64,000 bases of DNA, taken from Saposhnikovia divaricata. Its lineage: Eukaryota > Streptophyta > Magnoliopsida > Apiales > Apiaceae. The DNA lies in assembly GCA_036435485.1 (NCBI GenBank), contig CM071596.1:137479001-137543000 (forward strand), in the 5' to 3' direction. The notes under the pieces were generated by a model. It worked only from the letters and a program-made list of their open reading frames with translations, had not been told where the DNA came from and made no database searches. Of this stretch, positions 23,060 to 34,273 are shown in pieces; positions within the stretch are counted from its first letter, which is position 1; the number at the start of each line of letters is the position of its first letter. The translations under genes were made by a program, and so were the position numbers.

Positions 23060-25614
23060 TAAATAAAAATGGTAATGATAGATCCAGACATTTCACCTCT
23101 TGCGCACAAAGAATGTATATCTTGCAAAAAGATCGCCTGTTTCTATGTGACAGCAAAGGCTTCTTCATTTAACGAAAAAGCAATTGTTCTGCCCTCGCTT
23201 AAGGCATCCTTTTCCCACATCCACAACCGTTTCAAAGACGATGGATAATTTGCACCCATCTCAACATGAAGCTCCTCCTCCAAGTTATCATCACTGTCTG
23301 TAATTACAGGCTTCTTCACTTTCTTGGAAAAAAATTTCTTGGAATTATGTTTTTTGATTCTCTGAAATGAAAAAAATGCACGTGAACATAGTAAAAACAT
23401 AACAAATAGATGAGTTATGCACAATATAATGACAAAAATCTTTACCTTTGGAGTAGACAACACTGTGCTACTGTTTGAGTTCCCCATCACTATGAGATCT
23501 CTCGGCCATGCTATAAAAGAACCTATTGCTTGTTACACAGTAACAACTTCATCTTGTATTGGGAATGGGATCTTGACATCACCTTGAATTGAATAAGTGA
23601 TCGACACTCTGGCATTTTCCTTCGCAAGCCGTACTCCATGAAGAGTCGACTCACATCCTTCCATGGCTGGGACTTCATCAATCCTTCCATAGGCAACAAT
23701 GTTGCTCAATGATCCTATTGCCAACTGACAATTACTTGATGAAGGGGCCAATTTTATATTTTGAGAATCATTCTCAATTTCAGCAACCTTCTTATGATTG
23801 TCACTCATAACAGCCCCTTCATCATTGACAACAACATTGTCCTCAAATAAAAACTCGACATTCCTCATCAGCATCATTTCGACCTTCATCAACAAATTCA
23901 GCATTCAACTTCTTCCGCACAAGTTCATTTGTATCAATATCCTCTACCAAACGAGGCCCACGCTTTGAACCTGAGCAGCTTTCTTGTTGGGAGTCAATGT
24001 TTGGACTACCCTTTGCTATTCTCAATTTTGCTCTAATCTTTTTAATTTCAGCAGCCCAGAATGCATCTCTCTTTTTTTTAATTTTTTGAGCCTCCTCCGC
24101 CATAAACATTTTAATCCCCTCGCGTATCCTTTCGTCAATAGTCCTTGCTTTTTTCTGTCTCGGGAGATCAAAATAGACAGATTGCTTTACATGGCTCCCC
24201 AGCCCACGTACTCTTCCTCCATGCTCAGGTTTACCAAGCGCCAATGTTAACACATCATTCATACCTTCTTCTGCCAATTCCCCAGCTCTAACCTTCGCCT
24301 TAAGCTTCTCCTAAAAACACACACAAAGTAAGAGTAGTTATGGATCAAATAACAATGATGAATTTTTGAAATTAAAATATATACCATTAACTTACTATTT
24401 TCTCAGCTTTTTCTTTAACTTTGTCATTTTCGTAATTGCCTTCTTTGTCTTTCCTTGCAAGTACCCAGGATTCCGATTGATCTATCTCGTCTTCCGGATG
24501 TTCTTCCAACTGTATGTACATTTACAGGATTCTTATTGGTGGTTCAAAGATATACACTCGTATTGATGATACAAAGTCAAAAAAGAAATTAGGTACATTG
24601 TTTTGTTTACACTAACCCATTTATTTTCCAAGTTGGTATAACCTTTTCGAGACATACAATGAGGATATTCATTCATCTGGCTTCTCTTTACCTGATCCTC
24701 GTGAATTTTTTTTAGGAAAAAGCACCAACAAAGTTAAAACATCATATCAAATAATTATTCTATAAAAGAAGTTTTGAAATAAATAAAGCTAATCATAAAT
24801 TTACCATAAATTTGTTTCCCAAACGATCAACAGCAAACATGTCCCAATGCGGCTTTTCTATGAATGTATAGTCAGCTGGAGGAAACATGACCATTTCTGG
24901 TTGATCCCTGTATGGAAGAATGTAGTGCTTCGTGAGCCGAGATTTAAATTCCCTCCACTTTTGACATGCAGAATTCATTATCACACTCCTTGCTGTAGGA
25001 GGTACAACATAAGCCATCTACATACATAAGACACAAAAATAGATTTAGAAGTGCAAGTTATTGAATGAACATATATATTAAAAGAACAGAGAAAGCAATG
25101 TTCATAAACTAATTAAGTGTGTGTGCGTGGAGGATTTAAATTTACCAGCACACAATCCCAAATTTTATTCTTCAAGTCCGCAGGAACTTGCTTCCAAGAA
25201 TCATGCCAAATTGGGACTTTGGTCCTTGCTAAAACTCCAACATACGACTGTATCTGTACAGCAGCATCACCATATGTCTCTCCTTCTGAATTAAAGGTCA
25301 CCATAAGCTTTTTACACATTATCTTGCGTTTCACAATTCTGTGCATCGTGACACAACCACGTTTCAACAGTTTTAGTCCTTCAGTTTTTTCCGGTGGCAT
25401 AACTGGCTGCACTTGTGTTTTTTTCTTAGACATCTTCTTCTTTAAGTTTTCTGATATCGGCTTCTTCTTCATAGATACAGGGGAAGAACTCGATGGGCCC
25501 ACTGTGTTCAATGATCGTGTTTTCCTTATAGCACTCGGCAGTTTCATAGTTGTTTGATTTGGAGAAGACCGAGTTTTTTTGTGAGAAGGTTGTTTTCTTC
25601 TTGGAAGGTGCCAT
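23060..25614 (-). pseudogene. CACTA-borne gene, 5' exons: Ptta/En/Spm-type transposase region
   Basis: Exons inferred from GT/AG borders: 25146-25614 (starts MAPSKKK; a frameshift in an A-run near 25577; then GCVTMHRIVKRK, VTFNSEGETYGDAA, VPIWHDSWKQVP), 24805-25017 (CQKWREFKSRLTKHYI), 24617 to about 24710 (RSQMNEYPHCMSRKGY), 24396-24509 (KVKEKAEKI), 23446-24310 (NDVLTLALGKPEHGGRVRG, then CQLAIGSLSNIVAYG and QAIGSFIAWPRDLIV), and 23060-23361 (ELHVEMGANYPSSLKRLW, DIHSLCAQ). These are hallmark segments of plant En/Spm family proteins, which lead into a C48 protease domain. A frameshift near 23880 and stops at 23533 and 23143 break it. The next exon lies at 11260, beyond the copia insertion. Confidence 0.85.
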
Positions 25615-26384
25615 AATCTGTGTACCACAAAGAAGGAGAAACAAATAAGGAACAAGAATTCACTGACACAATATTGAAAGTTGAAATGGAGAGTTTCATA
25701 AAAATAAAAATAAAACACCGAAAAAGAACAGATGAGATAGCGAGTTTCATAAAAATTAAAAATCCCCAATAACAAATGACACCAAACAATCCAATTCAAC
25801 AATATAAAAACGTAAATCAAAAACCCTATACCTAAATCAAACTAATTGAATAATATAAAAATCTAATTCAACAACTATATAACAAGCCTAAATCACCAAC
25901 TATATAACAAACTCAAATCAAAAACCCCCAAAATATGATGAGGGTTTCATAACATAACATGATAGAGCTTATGACATGCAAAATATGACATGCAAGAACG
26001 GACATAGATGAGACTTTAGACTTTTGTAACATACCTGTACTTAGATTTCTTGGATGAGAGTTTGAGAATGGATGAGAGAAGAATAGAGTTTGAGAGTGGA
26101 TGAGAGTTTGAGAATGGACGAGAGAGAAGAATAGAGTTTGAGTTTTAGAATAGATCTGATGTTTGGGGAAAGTAAACTAAAAAGGTATGCTGCACGGGGG
26201 AAAACAAAGGGGGAAACGAAAATTTTGGGTTTCAAATCAACGGTTAAGGTCTACTTTAATCTGATGGTCAGAAATAATTAAATTAAATATTTTTATTAAT
26301 TAACGTTAATAATTATTATAATTTTGATATAAATAATCAATTCGAATTGAACATTCACATATTTTTTGGATAAAAAAGCATTGT
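25615..26384. other. 5' flank of the CACTA gene
   Basis: No gene is visible. This is AT-rich DNA upstream of the inferred start codon at 25614 and probably holds the 5' untranslated region and promoter on the minus strand. A repeated phrase around CAAATCAAAAACCC(T/C) and the 46-base duplication listed separately are the only structure seen. Confidence 0.5.
26053..26145. repeat. 46-bp tandem duplication
   Basis: Two copies start at 26053 and 26099, each GATGAGAGTTTGAGAATGGA followed by GAGAGAAGAATAGAGTTTGA with small differences. It lies upstream of the CACTA gene. Confidence 0.8.
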
Positions 26385-26575
26385 TCTCACACAACAGTTT
26401 ATCCAAACTACACTTGTGTAATGGACCTCATACATGTCATTTCCGTTAAAACCGTTGTCCCTATTTAAATGATATATCCGTTAAAATGGCCCTTCCGTTA
26501 GACAACCGTTTTTATGAATTGCACTTGTGTAAAAGAAATCCTACACACTTTATTTTGATAAACCGTTGTCCTAGA
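26385..26575. repeat. Right subterminal region of the CACTA element
   Basis: CACACAACAGTTTATCC, AAAACCGTTGTCCC, AGACAACCGTTTTTATG and ATAAACCGTTGTCC repeat the ACAACGGTT-like motif of the left end in mixed orientation. The expected terminal CTTGTAGTG is not present, so the true end is lost or not recognisable. Confidence 0.7.
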
Positions 26576-26638
26576 TGTAAGAAAAAAAATCCTAAACTCT
26601 AAACCCCTAAATCGAATAAAATTATTGTGAAAGCGAAA

Positions 26639-26903
26639 CATTCAAATCCCTCGACATAAAGTGACTCGTATCACTTTTGTCTACGATATAGTGTCCCATA
26701 TGATATTGATAAAATTAACAAATCCCGAATCTTTTACGTACAATCATCTACTATACTTCGAAACTAAAGATTAAACGTATAGTATATGGTTACGACATAA
26801 CGTACTAAAAGAAAAACACCACTAATCATTCGAATCCCTCGACATAAAGTGACTCGTTTCACTTTTGTCTACAATATAGTGTCCCATATGATATTGATAA
26901 AAT
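26639..26903. repeat. Direct repeat pair of about 77 bp, offset 188 bp
   Basis: Both copies (26639-26714 and 26827-26903) read CATTC(A/G)AATCCCTCGAC, then AAAGTGACTCGT.TCACTTTTG and GTGTCCCATATGATATTG. The spacer between them is unrelated to the copies. Neither copy has recognisable LTR ends. The origin is unknown; they may belong to the left part of the adjacent copia LTR. Confidence 0.85.
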
Positions 26904-26904
26904 G

Positions 26905-27359
26905 GACATAAGCTACAGACTGACAAACACACGTACAAGATATTAAAAGACATACAGAAGCTCTCATCTCTCTCATCTTTATATCACTGACGAAGCTTTT
27001 AATTTTCACAATAAATTCAGTTCAAGCCCCTTGTAATATTTTATCCACTGGAACTTGTTTATTGATCACTCTTGTACTACTAGCGAATTAAGTTTCTTAG
27101 TTTTTATCTCGATTTTTATTAACTAAATTAGAAAAGTTCATGACGAATTTTCTAAATAGTTTTTATTAACGTGGTAACACTCTGTACTGATTTTGTAACA
27201 ACCATCAAGTTTAATATATCGTTATATTTAACTTGAATTTTGTTTCAATTAATTCCTCAAAAATTTGTCTTAAACTAAATTTTATTTAACGGACAAATTT
27301 TGAGAAAAACGTATAGATTGTATTCAACCCCCCCTTCTACAATCTTAACGGACCTAACA
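26905..27359 (+). repeat. 5' LTR (right part) of the second copia element
   Basis: The end is well defined: ATTCAACCCCCCCTTCTACA, then CTAACA and the primer site. The C-rich stretch before the end is common in SIRE LTRs. The start given is only where the preceding direct repeat stops. A possible TATA-like TTTATATCA lies at about 26979. Confidence 0.6.
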
Positions 27360-27360
27360 A

Positions 27361-27374
27361 TTGGTATCTGAGCC
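27361..27374 (+). other. Primer binding site of the second copia element, tRNA-Met type
   Basis: TTGGTATCTGAGCC directly follows the LTR. It matches the initiator tRNA-Met site with one substitution (A to T). Confidence 0.85.
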
Positions 27375-27457
27375 GGTTGATTGACATACAAATCAAGATC
27401 CTATCCTTACTCAATTAAAAATCAAGCTCAAATTTTTAACTCACTTAAAAATTCATC

Positions 27458-29744
27458 ATGACTTCTAAAGCCATTGTTAAGATACCTATCTTTGACAAAG
27501 ATAATTATGATATGTGGAAACATAAAATGGAGTTGATTCTAGATGTTACAAATTCCAAATATTTGGGTGTGTTAAAAAAAGGACCTAAAATTCCTATGGT
27601 CTATGAAGCAGAAGTTGTTGCTAATAATGTGGTTGTAACTCCTAGTAGAGCCTATAAGAAGGACCCTGCTTTGTATACCCCTGATGACAAGGAGGATGCT
27701 GGACTGGATAAGAACTTAAGACTCATCCTAAAAGATTCCCTGGATGCTGTGATGTATAGCCATGTGATGAATTATAAAACTGCTCAACACATGTGGGAAA
27801 CTATTGAGACCATTAATGAAGGAACAGATGAAGTCAGAGAGAACAGACTTGAGATCCTAACCTCTGAATATGAACACTTTAGATCTGGTCCTAATGAAGG
27901 CATTCAAGAAGTGTTTGAAAGGTATAATAAAATAATCAACAAATTGCTAATCCATGGTAAGCACTATACATAGAAGGAGATCAATCCGAAGTTTTTACTG
28001 ACTATGCCTACTCACCTGGAACATAGAATCACTGCTATTAGAGAATCCAGAGATCTGAATGAAACCTCTCTTGAAAGACTCTTTGGTGTTCTGAAAACTT
28101 ATGAACTGGAACACGCTCAACAAAAAGAAATTTATGGTAAAGGAAGTGGAAGCCAAGGTTGTTCGACCTTGCAATTCAGATAAGGAGCAGACTAAAGTGG
28201 AACAGGGTCAGACACCAGCTACTCAGGATGGAAGTGAGTTTTACTCATTAGAAGAATTGGATCAATTGGAGGATAAATCCATGGCACAAATGGTGAGGCA
28301 ATTTGGTAACTTTAGATTCAGAAGAAATCCAAAGTTCAAGTTCAAGTCTAATAACAGATTCCAGAGAGGAGGTTCTTCATCCTCCAGTAGCAGAGGTGGC
28401 TATAAAACTGGGACTGTTGATAGAAGCAAAATTCGTTGTTATAATTGCAATGAACTTGGACATTTTGCCACTGAATGTCTGAAACCCAAACAAGCCCAGA
28501 GGAGAGATTTTGCTCCTGAAAAGAAAAAGCCTGCAAAAGCCTATGTTGCTGCTGGTAAAAGCTGGGATGACACAGATAGTGAAGATGAAGAATATGCAAA
28601 TCTTGCTATGGTGGCAAATGCTGATTCATCTACTGTTTCTAATTCTCAGGTAAAATTTACTGACTCTGACTTGGTTCATCAATTAGGTGATTCCTTGGTT
28701 AATGCACAGAATGAAATTGCTAGATTAGTTCTGTTAAACACTAATCTTGAAAATGAAGTGTTAGAGCTGAAAAAGGTGCATGTTAATCAAGAACAACAAC
28801 AAGAGCAAATGCCACTATTTATTAAAAGGGATAAGCCTTTAGTGGAAGTGGTGTCCAAACAACTTACTAGGATTGCTGAACTTGAAACACAAGTTAGGGC
28901 TTGCTTTAACTCGGTTAAAGTTTCTAAAGAGCTCTTCAATAAACAAGCTGTAGAATGAACTATAGGAATAGGGTTTGACTACAACGAGGCTGTTAGATCC
29001 TTGGGCATATATACTCCTAACCTTGTTAGTGCTAAAGAAAGGGGTATACCACATGTTCTCAAGAATGTTAAAGAACCTCTATTCAGAAAGTCTGTTGTTG
29101 AACCACCAAATATACTTTCTTTTGTTATCCACGAAGAAATGAGAAATGAGGACAATACTAATGGCATAGTCCTTGATAATGTTAAATCTGTTAAGGATCC
29201 AGTTAAGGTTGTTGGGTCAACTAGTTCATCTAGAACTGGATCAAGTGGTAACAAGTTGATAAAGAACAATAACATGTCTAACATTCATAAAATGCCTATC
29301 ATTGATTCTTCTCATAATGCATGTGGTGTTGTCAATTGTATGTCTTGTGCTTTTAATGTGATGTTTGCTTACTTTAATGGTAATCAGGCATGTACTGGTA
29401 AGATTGCTCCTCGACAACATATGAATAAGAATAAAAATGTTAGATCAAAGATAGCTAGTCCTCCTCAAGTCAGGAGAGAGACAATTGTACCAAAGCCTAA
29501 ACAAACCATTGTTAAGGCTGTTTACAAGGTCAAATGCCTAGTCAATGAAACAAATGTTATTTCTACTAAAGAAACATGGATACCCAAGATAAAACAAAAG
29601 ATTGTCAAATCTGTTTATAGGGTTAAAAGTTTATTGCTTCATGGTGAAATTGGTGTTAAGGTTAAAAATGTTGTTCTGCCTGACAAAGGCCAATTCTTTA
29701 AGTATTCTGGACCCAATCAAATTTGGGTTCCGAAGAAGGTTTAA
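27458..29744 (+). pseudogene. Copia Gag and Gag-pol linker of the second element
   Basis: It starts MTSKAIVKIPIFDKDNYDMW. The Gag domain includes WKHKMELILDV and MWETIETINEGTDEVRENRL. A TAG stop at 27971-27973 and a frameshift near 28130 interrupt it. The frame then carries RFRRNPKFKFKSNNRFQRG, an intact zinc knuckle CYNCNELGHFATEC (28437-28478), and a coiled-coil-like region. A TGA at 28956 is followed in frame by a SIRE-type linker (IGIGFDYNEAV, NLVSAKERGIPHVLKNVKEP). This runs to 29744, where the frame changes into pol. It has one recognisable zinc knuckle, against three in the other copia element, so the two are different families. Confidence 0.88.
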
Positions 29745-32700
29745 TCCGTTTATCATTGCAAGGTGTTAAGCAGGTTGATCGAGTAACCTGGATCTTGGAC
29801 AGCGGATGTTCAAGGCATATGAATGGAGATAGAACCCTGCTGATAAATGTGGTGGAGAAAGCTAGCCCGGTAGTTACCTTTGGAGATAACAACAAAGGTA
29901 GAACTGATGGATATAGCAGACTTGAAGCAGGAAATGTTATCATTGATGAAGTATCTTTTGTAAAAGGACTGGAGCATAATTTACTCAGTGTCAGTCAATT
30001 CTGTGATAAGGGATTTGAAGTCTACTTTAACAAGAAGAATTGTCTGGTCACACACAAAAGATATGAACAACCATCTCTTCTGGGAGTTATAAAAGAAAAC
30101 TTGTACGTGGCCAATATGAACACTGGAAGTTCTGAAGAAATCAACTATTTCTACTCTAAAGCATCTTCTGATGAAAGTTGGCTATGGCACAAGAAACTTT
30201 CGCACCTAAACTTCAAAACAATGAATTCTCTAGTTAGGAGAGAAATGGTGAGAGGGTTGCCTCCAATGGAATTCACCCAGGAAGGACTATGTGATGCCTG
30301 TCAAAAAGGCAAGTTTAAAAGGGCAACTCACAGGAGCACTGACATATCTTCAATAACTGAACCTTTACAACTTCTACATATGGATCTGTTTGGTCCAATT
30401 AATGTGATGTTAATGTCAAAGAAAAGATATGCTCTTGTGATTGTTGATGACTTTTCAAAGTACACATGGGTCCTATTTCTAAATTCCAAAGCTGAGACTC
30501 CACAACTAGTGATTGATCACATCAAGCTGATTGAGTTGGACTCAAAGCATCCAATGAGAGCTATAAGATCAGATAATGGAACTGAATTCAAGAATACAGT
30601 TCTAAATGATTTCTGTACTGAAAGGGGTATAACCAGACAGTACTCAGCTCCAAGAACTCCTCATCAAAATGGGGTAGTGGAAAGAAAGAATAGAACCTTG
30701 ATTGAAGCTGCACGTACTATGTTAAGTGAATCAAGGCTTCCCCTATACTTTTGGGCTGAAGCTGTCAACACTGCGTGCTATACCCAGAATCGAACTCTCA
30801 TCAATAAAGACTTGATGAAGACCCCCTATGAAGCATTAACTGAAAAGAAACCAATACTCAAATACTTTCATGTATTTGAAGCTAAATGCTTTGTGCTAAA
30901 AGAAGGAGGATCAAGGTGGAAAATTTGAGGCCAAAGCACATGAAGCAATTTTTATTGGTTACACAAGAAGAGCCTATAGGGTGTATGTTATTGATCAACA
31001 GAAAATGCTTGAAAGTGTCAATGTAACCTTTGATGACACTAAACTTCCTAGTATCCAAACTGAAGATCCATCTGAAAAGCTATCTTTCGATGACATGACA
31101 GATTCAGATTCAGATGGTGACAATCCACCTGATGTTGTTACTGATGATAATGACAACAATGATGATGATAATGATCAGGGTAATGGTGGTGAAAACAATA
31201 ATAATATTGGAGATACACCTGACACTCCTGAACATTCATCTAGTCAACCTGACAACAACTCAGGGGGAGATAATGGAGGATCAACTAGTCATACTCAACA
31301 TCACAATGAAGATCAAGGTGAATCATCAAGATCTAATCTTCCCAGACAAACAGTCTGGAATATAGCTCATCCCTTTGAGCTAATCATTGGCGATCTAGAT
31401 GTTGGTGTAAAGACTAGAAGAGCTTTTCAGAATCAATGTAATTATTCAGGGTTTCTTTCGGAAATGGAACCTAAGAAAACTGAGGAAGATCTTTCTGATC
31501 TTGATTGGGTGATTGCTATGCAAGATGAACTCAATCAATTCAAACAACAAGAAGTATGGAAGCTAGTGCCCAGACCTAAGGACAAGAAAGTTGTTGATAC
31601 TAGGTAGGTATTCAGAAACAAATTAGATGAAGATGGCACAGTGACGAGAAATAAAGCAAGACTGGTAGCAAAGGGTTATTCACAAGCTGAACGCATTGAT
31701 TATGATGAGACCTATGCTCCAGTGGCTAGACTTGAGGCCATTAGAATATTCTTGGCATTCGTAGCATTCTCAAACTTTAAAGTTTATCAAATGGATGTCA
31801 AGAATGCTTTTCTGAATGGTAAGCTTGATGAAGAGGTATATGTAGAACAGCCCCCTGGCTTTGAAGATCCAAAATTTTTGGACTATGTCTACTTTCTCTT
31901 CAAGGCAATTTATGGTCTTAAGCAAGCTCCAAGGAAATGGTATGACACTCTCTTTGAATTCTTACTTGAAAATGGTTTTGTTATAGGTTTCATAGACAAA
32001 ACTCTCTTCACAAAGAAACATAAGACTGATACAATACTAGTCCAAGTCTATGTGGACGATATAATATTTGGGTCTACTAATGATATTCTGTGTAAGAAAT
32101 TTGCCAAGCTAATGCAGGGTAAATTTGAAATGAGTCTAATGGGTGAGCTGAAGTTCTTTCTTGGATTAAAAGTAAGTCAAAGAATAGATGAAATATTTAT
32201 CTGTCAATCCAAGTATGTCAGAGAGCTCCTCAAGAAATATCAAATGCAGGACTCATCTTCAGCAAGGACTCCATCATCTACAACTGTCAAGTTTGGGGCA
32301 TGTGAAAATTCTGCCAAGGTAGATGTCACAAGCTACAGAGGTATGATAGGTTCATTGCTTTACCTTACTGCAAGTAGACCTGATATTATGTATGCTACAT
32401 GCTTGTGTGCAAGGTACCAATCGGATCTTAGAGATGTGCATCTCATTGCTGTTAAACGAATCTTGAGATATCTTAAGGGTACACCTAACTTAGGTATTTG
32501 GTACCCTAAAGAATCTGGTTTTAACCTTGTTGGATATACAGATTCAGATTATGCAGGGAGTGTTGTAGATAGGAAAAGCACCTCTGGAGTTGTCAATTCC
32601 TAGGTGGCAGGTTGGTCTCCTGGTACAGCAAGAAGCAATAAACAGTTTCCAACTCAACAGCTGAAGTTGAATACATAGCTGCTGGAAGCTGTTGTGCTCA

Positions 32701-32998
32701 GATCTTGTGGATCAGAAATCAGCTACGGGATTATGTCTTTGTACTTGACAGGATTCCTATTCTGTGTGATAATACAAGTGCCATAGCAATCTCCAACAAT
32801 CCTGTGCAGCGTACGAGAACCAAGCACATCGACATCCGGTATCATTTTATCAGGGAGCATGTCATGAATGGTACCGTGGAGTTACGTTTTGTTCCCACGG
32901 AAGAACAAACAGCAGATATTTTTACTAAGTCTCTTGACGAATCTACATTCACCAGAATTGTTGGTGAATTGGGTATGTTAAATAGTCCTAGTAATTAA
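29723..32998 (+). pseudogene. Copia pol of the second element: protease, integrase, RT, RNase H
   Basis: Protease: WILDSGCSRHM. Integrase: zinc finger LWHKKLSHLNFK .. LCDACQKGK and an intact D-D-E core (LLHMDLFGP, IRSDNGTEF, HQNGVVERKN). A frameshift near 30905 follows IN. A D/N-rich acidic linker (about 31090-31270) leads to reverse transcriptase (DELNQFKQQEVWKLVPRP, a TAG at 31605 in place of tryptophan, YDETYAPVARLEAIRIF, YQMDVKNAFLNG, YGLKQAPRKWY, QVYVDDIIFGS). RNase H: YTDSDYAGSVVDRKSTSG, then a frameshift near 32600, a TAA in SWYSKKQ*, AEVEYIAAG, LCDNTSAIAI, TADIFTKSL. It ends at 32998. The catalytic residues survive better than in the nested copia element, but the frame does not. Confidence 0.93.
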
Positions 32999-34273
32999 AC
33001 TAGTTAATATGTGAGGTTTGCTCTTTAATAATTTATAAGTGATTGTTTTGTTAATATTTATTGTTTGAATTACTTGTATAATTTTTTTATCAACTTACCT
33101 CCTTGCTTGTTAATTCTAAAATCATGTCATTTTCTGTGGTATATATCTCTACTTACTTCTTTTGAATATTTGTGATGATTTAATAAGTCATATTTTCTTT
33201 TTAAATAATTTTCTATATGAAAGTTATTTTATTAGAAAACATATTGATTTATTAAATTACTATAAATATTTATCTAAATAGTTAATATTTTATTTAATAA
33301 TTTGTAGTGTTTGTCCTTTTGGTATTTATGTTTAGTTTCCGTTTAAGGGAAAACCTATGGTTATTTTGGTGTTGTAAATAAGTAATTTATTATATATTAT
33401 TATTATAGTAAGTGTACAAATTTTCTGTAAATAAAATTGTAGCAGGTTTTATTTGTTTTGGGTTGTTAGTTTTATTACATGTAAGAACATGAATAGATAA
33501 TATTTTTCTGTTTAGTATTGTAGGACTATCGGTAGTATTATTAAAAAGATAGTCATACGTGGTACATTATTTTCTTATTTTTATTTCCATTACAGACTAT
33601 CTATATAGACTATATCGTTTAGTCTGTATAGATTTAGTACTGTATGTCTATCGGTATGTCTATCTTATATAGTCATACGTGATAAGTGTGTATATAGACT
33701 ATCGTAGTCAGTTTGTATGGTTTGAACTGTAGGACTATCGGTATGACTACCCAATTGATAGTCATACAGAGTCTTTGTCTATATAGACTATCCTGTTAGT
33801 ATATAAGTAAAACATGTTGTATGACTAAAACAGATAGTCTGTATGTTGTTTTCACTCACGAGTTAAGTCTCTCAGTTCTTGTCACTATTACTTACATATA
33901 TACGTATATACAAACAAAACTCTGCTCGATTTTTCTCTGATTACTCGCTTGTTTCTCAACTAAATCGAACGTTGTTCATATCATTGAACCGATCTTAACG
34001 AGCCCAATCTATTAACTGTAGAAAATCGAAGTTTGGTTAAGTTTTTAAAATTTGAAAGTTTGAAAAATGAATCGGTTTCTTGACTGATTTTGGAGTTTGA
34101 GTGAGTTTTTGCAGAATCTAAAAATACCAGTGTGTTCCTGGTATTGAAGAGAACATCATACTGAAATTTCATAAATTTTGGAGAAGTTTTGATTTTTCGG
34201 ATTTTCTTGATTAAGTTTATTAATTAATTAAACCTTAAAAATTCGAAAAATTCTGCGTGTGTTAATTTAAAAA
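32999..34273 (+). other. AT-rich spacer between RNase H and extra frame
   Basis: No gene. It contains the GACTATC/GATAGTC repeat block described separately, and a region ending ..TATATACGTATATACAAACA at about 33893-33915. It could carry a promoter or splice acceptor for the extra frame; nothing decisive is seen. Confidence 0.6.
33519..33845. repeat. Degenerate repeat with GACTATC / GATAGTC inverted motifs
   Basis: Three diverged units begin near 33519, 33639 and 33728. Each has (G/T)ACTGTA.G.CTATCGGTA followed within 20-40 bases by (A/G)ATAGTCATAC, so each can fold into a hairpin. Extra TATATAGACTATC phrases lie between them. Confidence 0.75.

Larger units (their letters stand above)
9141..26575 (-). 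mobile_element. CACTA (En/Spm) DNA transposon carrying a nested copia element
   Basis: The left end is CACTACAAGG, the classic CACTA terminus, preceded by TAA (9138-9140), a possible 3-bp target duplication. Next come subterminal repeats rich in CAACGGTT/AACCGTTG-like motifs, then a multi-exon minus-strand gene of the plant Ptta/En/Spm type (10266-25614), then further subterminal motifs at 26385-26575. No matching TIR ending in CTTGTAGTG was found on the right, so that end is probably decayed or deleted and the right limit is approximate. No TNP2/TNPD-type transposase was recognised, so the element may have been non-autonomous. Without the 11.7 kb copia insertion it measures about 5.7 kb. Confidence 0.82.

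Noticed and set aside
23360..23440. Hydrophobic segment in the minus-strand frame at 23143-23490 as a membrane helix
   Set aside because: The segment lies between a clear donor (23441-23445) and acceptor (about 23362), so it is intron read-through.
24366..25029. Plus-strand open frames opposite the CACTA gene, some with hydrophobic stretches
   Set aside because: They are antisense shadows of exons and introns whose minus-strand reading matches known En/Spm family segments.
26580..26610. CCTAAACTCTAAACCCCTAAA resembling plant telomere repeat
   Set aside because: Only one or two imperfect units in A-rich DNA; no array.
33305..33320. TTTGTAGTG as a right CACTA terminus
   Set aside because: It lies in the copia spacer beyond an intact copia pol order, with no subterminal repeats beside it.
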